In this document: piece by piece, positions 1 through 11,533 of the stretch
Layout of the letters: each line of letters starts with the position of its first letter
Position numbering within the stretch: the first letter of the stretch is position 1
Source: Himantopus leucocephalus
Taxonomy: Eukaryota > Chordata > Aves > Charadriiformes > Recurvirostridae
Reading direction: 5' to 3'
Assembly (NCBI GenBank): GCA_003993805.1
Contig: RSEF01000031.1
Location: forward strand, 56,426,600-56,490,599
Length of the DNA stretch: 64,000 nt
The notes under the pieces: model-generated
The model's input: only the letters and a program-made list of their open reading frames with translations
Database searches by the model: none
What the model was told of the DNA's origin: nothing
Translations under genes and position numbers: made by a program

Positions 1-358
1 AGGCTCTGGGGAGACCTTTTAGCAGCCTTCCAGTACCTAAAGGGGGCTTACAGGAGACCTGGGGAAGAACTTTTTACAATGGCATGGAGTGATAGGATGA
101 GGTGGAATGGCTTCAAAACAGAACAAGGTAGATTTACATTAGATATTAGGATGAAATTTTTCACTTTGAGGATAGTAAAGCACTAGAACATGTTGCCTAG
201 AGAAGTTGTGGCTGCCCCATCCCTGGAGGTGTTCAAGGCCAGGCTGGATGGGGTTTTGAGCAACCTGGTCTAGTGGGAGGTGTCCCTGCCTGTGGCAGGG
301 GGGTTGGAACTCAATGATATTCAAGGTCACCTCCAACCTAAACCATTCTATTATTCTA
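1..358 (+). repeat. CR1 LINE, 3' end (avian type)
   Basis: This is the 3' end of a CR1 non-LTR retrotransposon. The order of landmarks matches the avian CR1 tail: a 'ctctggggagacct' block near the start, 'gccttccagtacct', a 'gtgataggatgagg' block near base 90, 'agagaagttgtggctgcccc' near 201, 'atccctggaggtgttcaagg' just after it, then 'ggttggaactcaatgatatt' near 301. It ends in the short 'attctattattctatgatt' tandem tail instead of poly(A), which is diagnostic for CR1. The 5' part lies outside the window, so how far it is truncated cannot be seen. It carries scattered substitutions but is clearly the youngest CR1 copy here. The small open frames across it (139-507 on minus, 280-573 on plus) are not genes. 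Confidence 0.93.
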
Positions 359-604
359 TGATTTTGTTTGCAAACTGGCAGGTGTTGTGGGAGAGCTTGC
401 CTGTGACAAGATGTAGGGGATGGGGCAAAGCTACTGGCACAGAGATGGGAACCAGGGCTCAGAGATACCAACTGATTCCTACCCACAGCCAGCAGTATTT
501 CCCCCATATGCCATTGGAAGAGCCGTACTCAGCTGGGAAGAAGGAAGTAGGGAAAGAGAAAACACCATATTGAGGGCAAACAAACTCAGATCCTTGTCCT
601 CCCT
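359..604. other. Non-coding spacer
   Basis: Sequence between two CR1 copies. I see no recognisable gene, repeat or RNA. Short open frames here run out of the CR1 tail and show no protein-like features. Confidence 0.5.
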
Positions 605-1075
605 CTGCTGCTGCTTATAGAAAATACTTGTGTCAAAAGCATGAGATACAGCACAGCAGGAAAGTACTTGTCCATATCATTTATGGCTTTATAAACCTTT
701 GTTACAGCTCCACTCTCTTTTCTAAGCTGAAGAAGACAATCCATTCAGCTTTTCAGCAAGCAGAAGTCATTTTGCACCTCTGACCAAGCTTACCACCTTT
801 GTCCATATCCCTTCTTCTAGACCCCTTCTGAGATGGAGTGACAACAGAATTCAAACTGCAGCATGCAGAGAGACCATACCTGCTGGTGCTTTGCCTTGTC
901 TGACTGTTCCATGATAATCCTTTACATCCTGATTGCCATTTTAACTGACTCAAAGTGCTAAGGTCATATTTTTAATGAGCTGTCCACCATCACCCCAAAT
1001 TCCTTTTCCTGAGAAGTAGAAGGCATTAAGAGCCCATACCTTTGTATGTGTACAGAAGTGTATACATCAGAGGTT
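605..1075 (-). repeat. Ancient CR1 3' untranslated remnant
   Basis: Read on the minus strand, this is a decayed CR1 3' untranslated region of the old type shared by birds and turtles. On the plus strand the landmarks run in the expected reverse order: 'atttatggctttataaacct' near 680, 'ctcttttctaagctgaag' near 715, 'ctgagatggagtgacaacag' near 828 (the conserved 'gagatggggtgacca' motif in degraded form), 'ttcaaactgcagcatgcaga' near 850, 'aatgagctgtccaccatcac' near 975 and 'cctttgtatgtgtacag' near 1040. Divergence is high, so the ends are approximate. The 66-codon minus frame at 753-953 lies inside the element and is fortuitous. Confidence 0.72.
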
Positions 1076-3044
1076 ATTTCCTTCAGTGGGAATTACACAA
1101 GGAGGATTCAAAGGGCTAACTGCTGATGGTAATTATTTCAGTAAATATCTGGAATACTTCCCTGCAATCCAACTGTCAGCTGCTCATACCTGGCCAATTT
1201 ACATTACCTCACCCTATATATTTATATTCAAGAACACAGATTCCAAGAGGAGATCAGCAGATGAAAACAGCTTGATGAAATCCTCTAACAAAATGCAGCT
1301 GGCAGCTCCCTGAGTTCCCAGTGCTATTATGACATTGGGCATTGTGGACAGATGCGTTAGCAGCCAGGCTGCGCTAATGAGGTCTCAGCACTTCTCTAAC
1401 CACCCCAAACAGCTCTGGGGTTGTGTAGTAACTCTTCCAATGCCAGGACATCAGACAAATGAATAAGAATTCATACACTTGTATATATGACTCCTCTGAA
1501 GACACCATCAGGCTAATGTGTATAATTAAGAATAGTGAAAAGTGGAATTTATCACTTCCTAACTCTGTTAAAAACTGTTAAAGCAAGCAGCCTGTTCTTA
1601 AGTCTCTGAACAAACCCACCAGAAATTTACCCTTATTTCCCACAGCAGGACTCATTATTGCCCTTAATTTCACGTTTTACGAAATAGAACATTCAGATAT
1701 GTCTGAACATTCAGAAATGGTACCTCTGACTTTTGTCTATTTTCACAATTTCCATTTTAGCAAGAAGTTCAGTAAGGAGAAAAGTGATTGAATATTATTG
1801 AATAGACCTGTGAGAAAGGAAGTAACATGATAATTTTAACATCGTTTACAAACTTCACACTCTTCCTACTGTCTTTCTTCATCCAGTCCCCATATGGAAG
1901 ACCCCTGGGCAAAGCAGAGGGGATAGGGCTCATTCATTCTAATTCTGACAACCTGTTACCACCACCTTCTATAGCAATTTCTTAAAATGGTGCAATTTAT
2001 TCAATATATGACAGAATATACTTTCTAAACATGTAGTTGGTGTGCTTATACTTTACCAAAAAATACTGCCTTATACCTGTATCTTACACCTACCTAAGCC
2101 ATCATTGACAGCAAACTTAATTTTGCAAACAGAAGAGCAAAATTATATATAATTTAACACTTACATGATGTAATATTGGGAGAAAATTACAATTTTACAG
2201 CAAATTATGGAGGACTTTTAAATCGAAATGTTGCAATTAAAAACCTGCCACAAGATAATGTTCTTCAGCAGACTAAGCAATTAAGTCTGTATTTTTTAGA
2301 CTTTGCAATAATACATTTAAATCTAGATACATGGAATGGATACACTTGTTAAATAAGAAAACAAGATGAGGCAAGTGCATCACTTGAAATTATACCCATA
2401 TACAGAAATCTGTAACACCAAAGTAGGTGTGAAATTATATCTTACAGTAGCTTTAGCATGGGATAAGGAGTATGCTCAGTAAATGCAAAACCATGGCTGC
2501 TGCATAACTGGGTAAGACAGTGGGAACTGGATGGTGTTAACAGATAGCTAACAAAACTCAGTAAAAAGAAATCTGATGGACCCCAGAGCCGAGACTTCCC
2601 AAATCAACTAAAAGCATCCTCTAAGATGAATATGAGCAAATGGGAGATGTTCCAAAGAGGTCGTGTTGAGTAAAGTAGTGAAACTGTCTCATGCACTGTG
2701 AATGCAACCATGACATGGAGCTGAGATCTCATGTATGGATAGCTGTCTCATACCACTCTTGGGAAAAAATCAACTCATGTATTTTCATTGAGCAACCCCA
2801 AAAATATACTATGAAATCAAAGGGGTCTGTGGGAAGGACCTTTCTGCCTATTGTAGTCAGAAGACTCAGAATGAACGATTTAGTCCTAGTTAACTCCTAC
2901 TTCAGAGTGATACTTGCAGAGGGGAGCACACACCTGATGGGGAAAAAAACCTGCTAACAGAGATTGCTAGATACACCTTCACTAAGACAGAATAGACTAT
3001 TATATTGACTCTGTTTCTTGTAGCTATCTGTAATTCGTCTACCA
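1076..3044. other. Unique non-coding DNA
   Basis: AT-rich sequence with no recognisable exon, RNA gene or repeat. The longest frame (88 codons at 2691-2957, plus) has no splice context or protein-like composition. Confidence 0.5.
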
Positions 3045-3292
3045 ATCCCAGTAAGTGGTGGTTTCACAAAAACACTCCTGGTAAGAGACAGTCAAGTTTG
3101 CTTTAAACACTCAAAGTGAAGGCAAATCCACCATCACTTGGGAAGTTATTTCAGAGGTCATTGATGAATTCAGTGCTTTTCTTTCTTTTGACACCCCAAG
3201 AAATTGTCAGGCTCTGTTCAGGAAGTTTTTTCCTAATTATGCTCTAGAAGTTTACATAGCAAAACACCTATAGCTGCATAGATAATTTACTT
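3045..3292 (-). repeat. Ancient CR1 3' remnant
   Basis: This minus-strand CR1-like remnant comes from the 3' part of an old copy. On the plus strand it shows the usual reversed series: 'tttaaacactcaaagtg' near 3102, 'aaatccaccatcacttggga' near 3124 (compare the typical 'attccaccac..ttgggaag'), 'agttatttcagaggtcattg' near 3144, and 'aggaagttttttcctaatta' near 3220, which is the standard CR1 'aggaagtttttcctaat' block. It is badly decayed, with approximate ends. It may belong to the same insertion age class as the 605-1075 copy but is separated by about 2 kb of unrelated DNA. Confidence 0.6.
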
Positions 3293-6200
3293 TATGAGAA
3301 ATCACATAAAACTTCACATCTCAGAGTACCAGTCAACCACTAGAGTTGACAAGGAATTAACCACAGATGCATGATCAGACTTGTAATGATTTTTTCTTTC
3401 TTTCAAAACCAGTGTGAACAGCCATGGAGTCATCATGGGAACTGATGTCTCTCTAATGTCCTAGGCTCCTTTGCAGGTATGTATTTCCTACAAAACAACA
3501 TATTTCCTTCCCATTGTACAGTAAAGCAGAGTCAGGGATTTAAATGATATGAGCTGCAGTAGTCTGTGGTGTCCAGCACATGAAAGCAACACAGATCTGG
3601 ACTAAAACTCCTCTCAATCACAATGGCTACAAGGACAGATGAGGATTAAACTTGCAGCGAAATGCCTCGACATTTCTAACTGCAAATGTTTTTAAAGCAT
3701 TTATTTCTTGAGAACCTTTCCCTTCTAATGACTCCTTTGGGGCTGAGGAACTTATTCACTTCAGCAGGTTTTGTTCTGCCACAAGATAATACACACCCTG
3801 TTAAAAAAAAAAATCAGAATCTCTTAAATCAGTGATTTTTCATTATCGTTTGCAACAGGGGTTTTTGAATCCACTCACAAATCATCTGGTCCTACCAACA
3901 CCAGAGAGGAGTTACTACACTGGAAGAGCAATGGCCTCATCTCATACAGAAATATCTACCTTCCTATAAACACAGCCTGCATCTGTTCTGCCTGCAGATC
4001 GCTGCACATTCGGCTTCCTCTTCTGCAGGCTGAGCCCTCAGCAAAGCAGTGGTCTGCGGTGATATTTTCTCTTTCACTGACAAAGCAAGCTCCCTTCCCC
4101 CTCGCCCTTGTTCAGGGCTTTCATGAAAGGTAATCCTTTGTTCAAACATATCCTCACCTCCTTGTGCTCGGGGCAAGAATCAGGTATTTGCTGCTGTCTC
4201 TAGCCTGAGTCCTAAAATGAAATGCTATCATGGCAAAAATTGTATTTTAGAGCACGTGATTTAATTAATAGTGCAAACTCCTTGCATAATGCTGTTTCCA
4301 ATTTAATGAAAGAATTTCTTCCAGCTTTCATTTATTTATTTTTAACAAAGACAATAGCCCTCTTTGCATCTCCTGCTGTCAGCATGTAGTTCCAGCCTGT
4401 CCCAAACTAACCTGCTTTCTCCTGTACCATGCTCTTTAAAAATTATGCACAGATGTCCCTGTGTACATTATTTTTTTTTTTAAAGGTTATTTGCCTCTTT
4501 AGGGGCAAAGGCTTTGGAAACAAAATAATCCGAACCAAGTTTTAGAATGTTATAAAAAAAAATAAAACAAACAAACAATCGAGCAATGCTGCAAGGCTTG
4601 CTGCAGATGGCTGGGAGCAGCACCTCATTTTTCATTATGGGGGGTGGCTGGTGACTTTATTTTTCTTGGCCCTGAGAAAGACCAAGCATTCCTTAAGCCA
4701 TGCAAATATCCAGCTACATCTCACTTAGTGCAAGATGAGCATATACATTAGTGGCTTTTCATCAGACACATGCTAGCTGCTTGAAGACTAAGATTTCAGG
4801 GAGGGGTGGGGGGACGAAGGGGTAACAAAGTTCACGGGAATGTCTCCAATCCCTTCGCTTCCCATAGCGGTCCCTGTAAAATGTTGTTAACAAGGTATTT
4901 GTGATGCCTTCGGAGCCAAACTTTAGGGATGGTTTATGAACACAGAAAACGCTGTCTCATCTAATACCTTGTCACCAACTGTGGCCACTGTGGCGCACTT
5001 CAAAGAGAGATGTGGCTGACCCAGGCCACCCAAGGAGAAAGTTTATCCCTAACTCTTACTAGTTAAAGATGGGTCCTAGGTCTGATGCGCTGTGAGTTTT
5101 CCCTTGGAGGCCACAAGCCTAGTCACCTTACTCATGGCAGTTGTCTTGTCACAGGCACAGCAACCACAAGCAGATCGAGCGATCAGGATGTGACCCTAAA
5201 TCATTATTTCAGAAAAGACTTGCAAATAAGGCATTGAAAACACATGCTGCACTTACAAACCAGAGAGCTGTCATTGTTAAATGATATCACAGCTGGCGAA
5301 GAGGAATTCTCCTCTGGTGGGCAGAAATGCCCCTCCTGACTAATTTCGTGGATACATTCCTCCTCCCTCTTGTTCATTGTCTGAATTGACGTGAGCTGTC
5401 TTTCCAGTTTGCGGTGCAACCTTCAGATTTATGTTCCTTGTAGAAAATATATAAAACAAATGAAGAGAAAATATTACCAACACCAGACTCTTGCCTAATA
5501 TTTGGTATATGTAAAAAGTTTTTTTTTTTAAATGGATTGAGAATATTTTGTCTTGCAACTTCAAGTTAATGTTCATTTTTCTGGAAAAGAAGTGTCTGGA
5601 TCTCCTAGGCATCTCTGCAAATCTCAACCTCTATTTAAATGTAATTGTAAAAATCAAATCTGAGTGTTTGGCAATCCTTTCTTCTTGGGATCCTAAGAAA
5701 AATCTTATCTGAATATGAGGACAGGAATCAGAAGGCACTAATAGAACATTTGGCTGAACATTTATAATGAAATCTTGGAAAATAGGGAAACTTCAATGTT
5801 ACCCTCAACCAATTTCAGGATACAGTACACAATATTATTTCTCTTACATTCTTTCTAAGCATTAGATAGTCTACTCCAATAAAGCTGTTATTTGCTTTGG
5901 ATAGGTTCTCTTTTTAATCTTTTGTTTTGTGTTCAGGAAGACGCAAGATAGAGACAACTTTCAGTCTGAATGACAGCACAGGAGATACTAATTAGGACTT
6001 GGGGAAAAAACAGCTCTTGTCTTTCAATGAACAAATTTTTTAAATGAGGAAGAATATATGTTCACGTGCAAGAAACAAATCTTTAAATTTTGTTGATTTT
6101 TTAAAGAGGACTCTGAAAACATTATGTTTTGAGACAAGCCACCTCTTTTATTTAACTCACAAGTTCTTTTCGTGTTCTGAACTTACTCAATTTAAAATAA

Positions 6201-6479
6201 AAAAAATAAAATACAAAGGTTTTTTTTATATATAAAAGGGACAAAATAGTTTGACAATTGAAAAAAAATCTTTTAATATATTTCAAAATTTCAAAAATCA
6301 TCCCTTCTTTCAGCTAAAACTATTCATTGGATGTGCCTACAAATCCATCCCCTGAAAAACATTTTTTGGCACATGTATGATTACATGATTCTTTTCCCCT
6401 GAGTAGAAGGATTATAGATTGCCTGATACATCCCTAAACTAAGATTAACCTGGTGTTGTTAATACTGTTCACGTTATTA
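3293..6479. other. Unique non-coding DNA with A/T homopolymers
   Basis: No exon or RNA gene is recognised. Homopolymer-rich patches occur near 4468-4480 (T), 4554-4580 (A with aaac repeats), 5520-5530 (T) and 6195-6235 (A then T). A perfect ATGCAAAT octamer (the POU-factor consensus) sits at 4700-4707 inside a block, about 4620-4800, whose even composition resembles conserved non-coding DNA. No function can be read from it. Confidence 0.45.
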
Positions 6480-6930
6480 GACCTAGACCCTGGTGCTGCT
6501 GTAGGAGGAGTGCAAAGAAAGGAAACACAACAAGGCTTTCCCCTTTTTATTTTTACTCCATCTCCCTGCCAGCAGCTGAACGCCTCCTTTTCGTGTTGGA
6601 TGGTACAAGGGCTTTTGCACCCTTTTTCCCGAAGGTGGACAATCACCAAAGGCAGGGGGCAGGATTGCCTGAACCAACACTTTGCACGGTCCAACTCTTA
6701 GCTCATGCCCCAGCTCAGCTGTTCATCGCGCCGACCAGCGGTCCCCGGGCTGTCACCACTTCATGGTTTGCAGACGACACACACCAGGGCCAGTTCCCAA
6801 CAGCGGAGCTGATGAGCCCACTCCCCTGGCAGGGCAGAGAGAAGACTTCGGGTCTGTGGACCCAAACACAACTTGCCACTTGGCCGCAGGGAGAGGCAAC
6901 GGGCTCTGACCCACCATGGTTGTAGCCACC
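6480..6930. other. GC- and CpG-richer patch, function unknown
   Basis: About 450 bases stand out from the AT-rich surroundings by higher GC and several CpGs, clustered around 6725-6745 ('catcgcgccgaccagcggtc'). Overlapping frames of 60-110 codons occur on both strands, as expected from fewer AT-rich stop codons. None has convincing splice sites or a recognised domain. It is not dense enough in CpG to call a promoter island. A lineage-specific exon, an old GC-rich repeat or a regulatory element are all possible. Confidence 0.35.
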
Positions 6931-7847
6931 ATGTCTGATATTTGGCAAGAGAGAAAGCCGTAGTCCTTTCTTGAGAAATAATTTATAGTCTTTGTTTCTG
7001 TAAATACTGTATGAACTTGTGAGTAACTTTATTCCCACCAGTAGCTGCTGTGAGCTCCCAGCACCATGACCTAGGTCTCACCGTAGTAGCTTTCTCCAGT
7101 AAGGACCTACATTTAGACTGATAAGTCCCAACTCTCAGGTAGTGCAAACTGGTGTTATCCTTTAAGTGAGCAGAAATATAAAAATTCCCCAGCACAACAG
7201 ACAGCAAAATAAAATAATATATATATTCTGCTCTAGGATCTTAAGAATCACAGTCGTAACGGATCTTTCACTGAGGGTTTTGCAATCTTACATCAGAAGT
7301 TTCTTTATTAATCATTATATTTCAGAATGCCTTTCTCTGGGTTCAGTCTCCTGGTGCCTACTGCTTGCAAGAAAATATATCGAGATTAAGAAAAGCCACA
7401 GTCCAAGAACTTTCATTATTAACTTCTTCTTTGTCCTTTCCCTACAGTAACTCCACTCACCTGTGCAAGGAGCCATACTCATTGAGTTACAAAGGCGATG
7501 AGTGGGAAGATGGCAGGAGGATAATCTCATGTAAGGGACATAGCAAAGGACACAGATCATAGCCACGAGCAGGAAACAAAGAGGGAGGACACATGACTGA
7601 AATGGCAATAACAACAGCAGGAGCTATTTAACAGCACCAACAACTTAACGTCAATAGCAATAAAATAAATGTTGGTGCTGCATCCCTCTTTCCCTTTCCT
7701 GACTATATAACTCTTCTTCTTTCTTGGTATTTGAAAGCTGAACTGTTTTGTTAGTAATCAGTAGAATGGTGAGAACTTAAACAAACCTGTTTGACGAGAA
7801 AGTTCACTTGAAAAAAAATTAAAAACAAAGCAACTTCCTAAGCCAAC
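6931..7847. other. Unique non-coding DNA
   Basis: No recognisable gene, repeat or RNA. Frames of 60-107 codons on both strands overlap each other and look fortuitous. Confidence 0.45.
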
Positions 7848-7879
7848 AGAGAAAGAGAGAGAGGGAGAGAGAGAGAGAA
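7848..7879. repeat. GA-rich simple repeat
   Basis: An imperfect purine tract of (GA)n with an A and a G interruption, followed within 40 bases by an A12-type run. An ordinary microsatellite that may be polymorphic in length. Confidence 0.9.
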
Positions 7880-10800
7880 TAATTAAAGTCAACCGAGAAG
7901 TCTCCAAGGAAAAAAAAAAAAAGGAAGACTTAATTATGCACTAGTTTCTTTTCCTAGCATGTTTCTTGACTTGGCACAGCTGGAAAATTGAAAGCTCACT
8001 GCCAAAATATCAAATGTGCCTCATGTGGGCTCAGTGCTCATAAAGTTGTGTATGTGTGTTTTTCTCTCACTTTGTCTGATTGCACGCTAAGATAAAATAA
8101 TGGACTCAGCGAGATAAATACTGGCAGCTGTCTGGGTTTTCAGTCTAGCGGGCAGGGTCTCTGCAAGGAACCACAAGGGGCTTTTTGAATGTAAGCTGGA
8201 GCTCTTAGCCAACAGTAAGCAGCAACTTTTGAAACTAGCTATTTCTAGAGGACACTGCTCTCAGTCCTCAGGTCCACTTACCCTTTTGCAGTGATAAATT
8301 GCTGTTCTGAGAGCGGGCTTCTGCTGAAGGATGTGCAACAGAGTTAAAAATGATTTTGTTTCATGAACTAGTAGGCTTCTCTTTGTAACTCGCAAACAAT
8401 GAGCTTTCTGTATAGTCAGTCCTATGATAAGACTGTAAAAGGATACGAAGTTTAGCACAGAAATAGGCCCCAGGCTATACAGACCAGACAATTCACCCGT
8501 GAAAATACTGACCTTATTCATTCAAATATTAAATAGAATTTATATATTTAAATCAGGAATGGACACCAGCTTTGAAAGAAGCTGGAGAACTATACATGAT
8601 AAAGCTGCCAGATTTCTACTCACTGGGACTAGGGACAATATTTTGGTGCCCAATTAGTGTCTATTTCTTCAATAAGATCTTTCTCAGATTCAATGTCATT
8701 TGACTTATAACTTTCCTGTGATTTCACTTCCTTTTTTGCTAACTTCTCTCAAGTTATGACAAGAAATAGTTTAGACTGTTATAGTTAAAAATAAAAATAA
8801 AAAGTCCTCATATATATATTTAGATTTGCAAAGATAGTCATATATCATTGTGACACTATGACATAAATAAAAATACAGTTTCCAGCTAGTAAAAACTAAC
8901 ATAGCCCTTATCATATCAACACAGGTCTTAACATGATGGAAAGCTTCAGGGATTTGCAAACCAGCCCTTGGCCCCACATAAATAGTCCTGTGACTTTGTC
9001 AGGCAGATTTCCTATTGAAGGGTTGTGGCACTGTCCTTGTAGATGGCTGGAGGTTTTGTAGTCTGAAGACTAGTCTGAAGAGAATTACCCTTCTATATCT
9101 GTAAAAGACTCCCTCAATGGTAACAGATAGATAATTTGCATACATGATAGTCATGACAGATTAGCATTCAGCCAATAGTAAATTCCTTTGTCCCTTTCTT
9201 CACAGAGTTTGGTGGCATGCCAAAGTAGTCACCATGCAAGTGTGTGGTGCTTAACTTGGTTGCCTAGTCTTCTGTCTGTTTCCCAAGCTGGTTCTCTCAG
9301 TGGGGCCATAGCTTCAACCTTGCTGTGGTTTCTTATGCCAGCTAGAAGAGTTGAGGAACACTTAGCTCCAGCATCCATAAAGAGATTAAGCGCAGAACTG
9401 ATGAAAGAAAGCACTGAACTTTATCTTCTGAGGACCTCTCACCTATTATGATGCTGGGAACAGAGAGGACACACCAGCTGGGGCATGGTGCTGTAGACAG
9501 GTAGCTTTAAGACACGGAAAAAGTATGTTACAGTGGTTGCAGGCAGTGCAAGGTTACCTCAAACATCGCTCCAGGCACAAGTATGAATCACGCTTGGGTG
9601 AATTAGGAAGATTGTTCAGCACTACTGAGATGCCCTTTGAGGCACAACACACAGGCTCCTCCCTCCCTCTGCTAACATTTTTATAGCCTTTGCTTTTTAT
9701 TGGCTTGGTGAATTGTGGGTGCACCATTGGTAAACTTTCTAAATCATAGGAAAGGCTGGTCAAAATGCATTTCCCCACAATTAATAATGTCTTTGGTAAT
9801 TATATTTATTCTTGAAGTTCTTTATAGAAGACTTTCCCACCATTATTTGTGGCTCTTCTTTATCCTCTATCATGTGATTGTTTTATTGCAGGAACATGGG
9901 ATTACCCTATTATGCATAGCACCTCCCACCAACACTTGGCTTAAGATGGTTATTTTGTTCATATTTTCCTTTTATGTTTCTCAGTCTTCTCTGGCTTTTT
10001 TCCCTTGAACTCTGGGAACAATGATGGAACTGGAATGTGGAGAAGCCTAATGAAATACGAAATCTGGTGACAGAATAAGATGTGATAAAAAACACTTTTA
10101 AGACTTTCAATAATCCATTCTTCTAAAACTTCACAATCCCACAAATGGGATACAACATAGATCAGCCAAAATATATCAGTCAAAAGAGCAACTGGATTGC
10201 ATTTGGTACACTGCAAATGGAAGTAGATTAGAGCCTTACCTGTTTGCATTCTGCAGCAGAATGTGGATCAAACACCATGAAACGTTGAGTTTACCACCTC
10301 TTCATTGCCTCTCAAAGAAATTAACGAGAAAGACTATATACAGGGACAGATAGAATAAAGATCCTTTAACTGGTAGGTCTGATGTTTTTAGGTTGTAAAT
10401 GAGACAACCTTTGTAGGGAAGAGCAGTACTATTTCTTAAAATAGCTAAGATAGCCAGTTAACTTAGATGCCCAAAAGCCTGGCCCTTTTTTCTGCATGGA
10501 ATTGTTAATATTACCTCTTCACACAAACCCACTACAGATTTAAACTAATCTCAGTCAGCAAAAGCGCTTGCCAGAAGAACAGAGGGCAGGCAAGATTAGC
10601 AATATGATTTAGTTATTTCTCACATCTAAACGACTTTGTTCGGTTGAAAACTGCCCATCCCATATCCATAATTGCAGTAGAGTCATTCTGCTACCCATGA
10701 AATGTATCTGTTCAGGAGAAGCAAGAGGCACTTTGAAGGGCAAATAGACAAATATTCGGTTTCTTTGACCAAGTCTTAGACCTTTCTTTCCTCCCTTTCT

Positions 10801-11461
10801 AGAAGCCCTGTATCTCCAACCTAAGAAAGGATGTGAAGGCGACGCAAGACATGCCTACCTGTGACTTTTCTCACTCAGTGGAATTGTCCAAGCTTAAAAT
10901 ATAAGACACGTTGAAAACCTTACAATCTGAGAACACTGTAGAAACTAAGAACTTGGGAGTGTCCTACCATGAAGGTATTTCCAAAATAGAAGCTAAAAGA
11001 TGCAGGGAGTTCTAGTCTGAGACTATTTTAAAAAAAATAAATAAAAAACAAAAACCACAACCAAACAAACAATAAACTTCAGGAAGAATAGTTGTCCAAC
11101 ACTAAATGAAGTCTGCGTCTATCTGTCTAATTGTATGCTGCCAATACCAAGCAGTGACATATAACAGCCTTTGCTTCTGCCTAGAAGCACAATGGAGAGA
11201 CAATAATGAATTTGGCATTTTACAGATTTCAATTAGAAATCGAGGGGCCTGTGAAGAGTTCTAGAAAGGAGACAAAGGGACTTGGGCTGTTGTATGGGCC
11301 ACATCCTTGGGTTTTGTTTGTTTGTGTTTGAGTCCTATTGATAGGAACCTCTTGGAGCATTTACCCTGTGTATGGGTGGCTGGAGAGGTTTCCTGACTCA
11401 CTCGCCAAAGCACAAAAGTGGTGAGGTCTAGAGTTTCTAGACAAGGACGGTCTCTCACTGT
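7880..11461. other. Unique non-coding DNA
   Basis: No supported gene. It includes a run of TA dinucleotides near 8810-8821 and an A-rich, aac/aaat-interrupted stretch at about 11029-11075 that could be the tail of a decayed retroelement, but no body is recognisable upstream. Frames of 60-97 codons at 8261-8521, 9188-9451 and 9715-10249 lack splice sites and known motifs. Confidence 0.45.
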
Positions 11462-11533
11462 GGGTGAAACCTGACTCTTGGCTCCATCAAGTGGGATTTC
11501 TGCCACTGGCTTTAATGGGCCAGGATTTAGCCC
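11462..11533. repeat. Decayed palindromic interspersed element
   Basis: The segment is an imperfect inverted repeat. It opens with 'gggtgaaacctgactcttgg' and closes with 'atgggccaggatttagccc', whose reverse complement starts 'gggctaaatcctggcccat'. The arms meet around 'gccactgg'. This layout resembles a palindromic interspersed repeat common in sauropsid genomes, built on 'ggtgaaatcctggcccc..caatgggaccaggatttcacc'. I know that pattern from general experience and cannot name its family. Low sequence identity between the arms suggests great age. Confidence 0.45.

Noticed and set aside
6453..7038. Cluster of five overlapping frames on both strands
   Set aside because: Frames are mutually exclusive, lack motifs and reflect locally high GC with few AT-rich stops.
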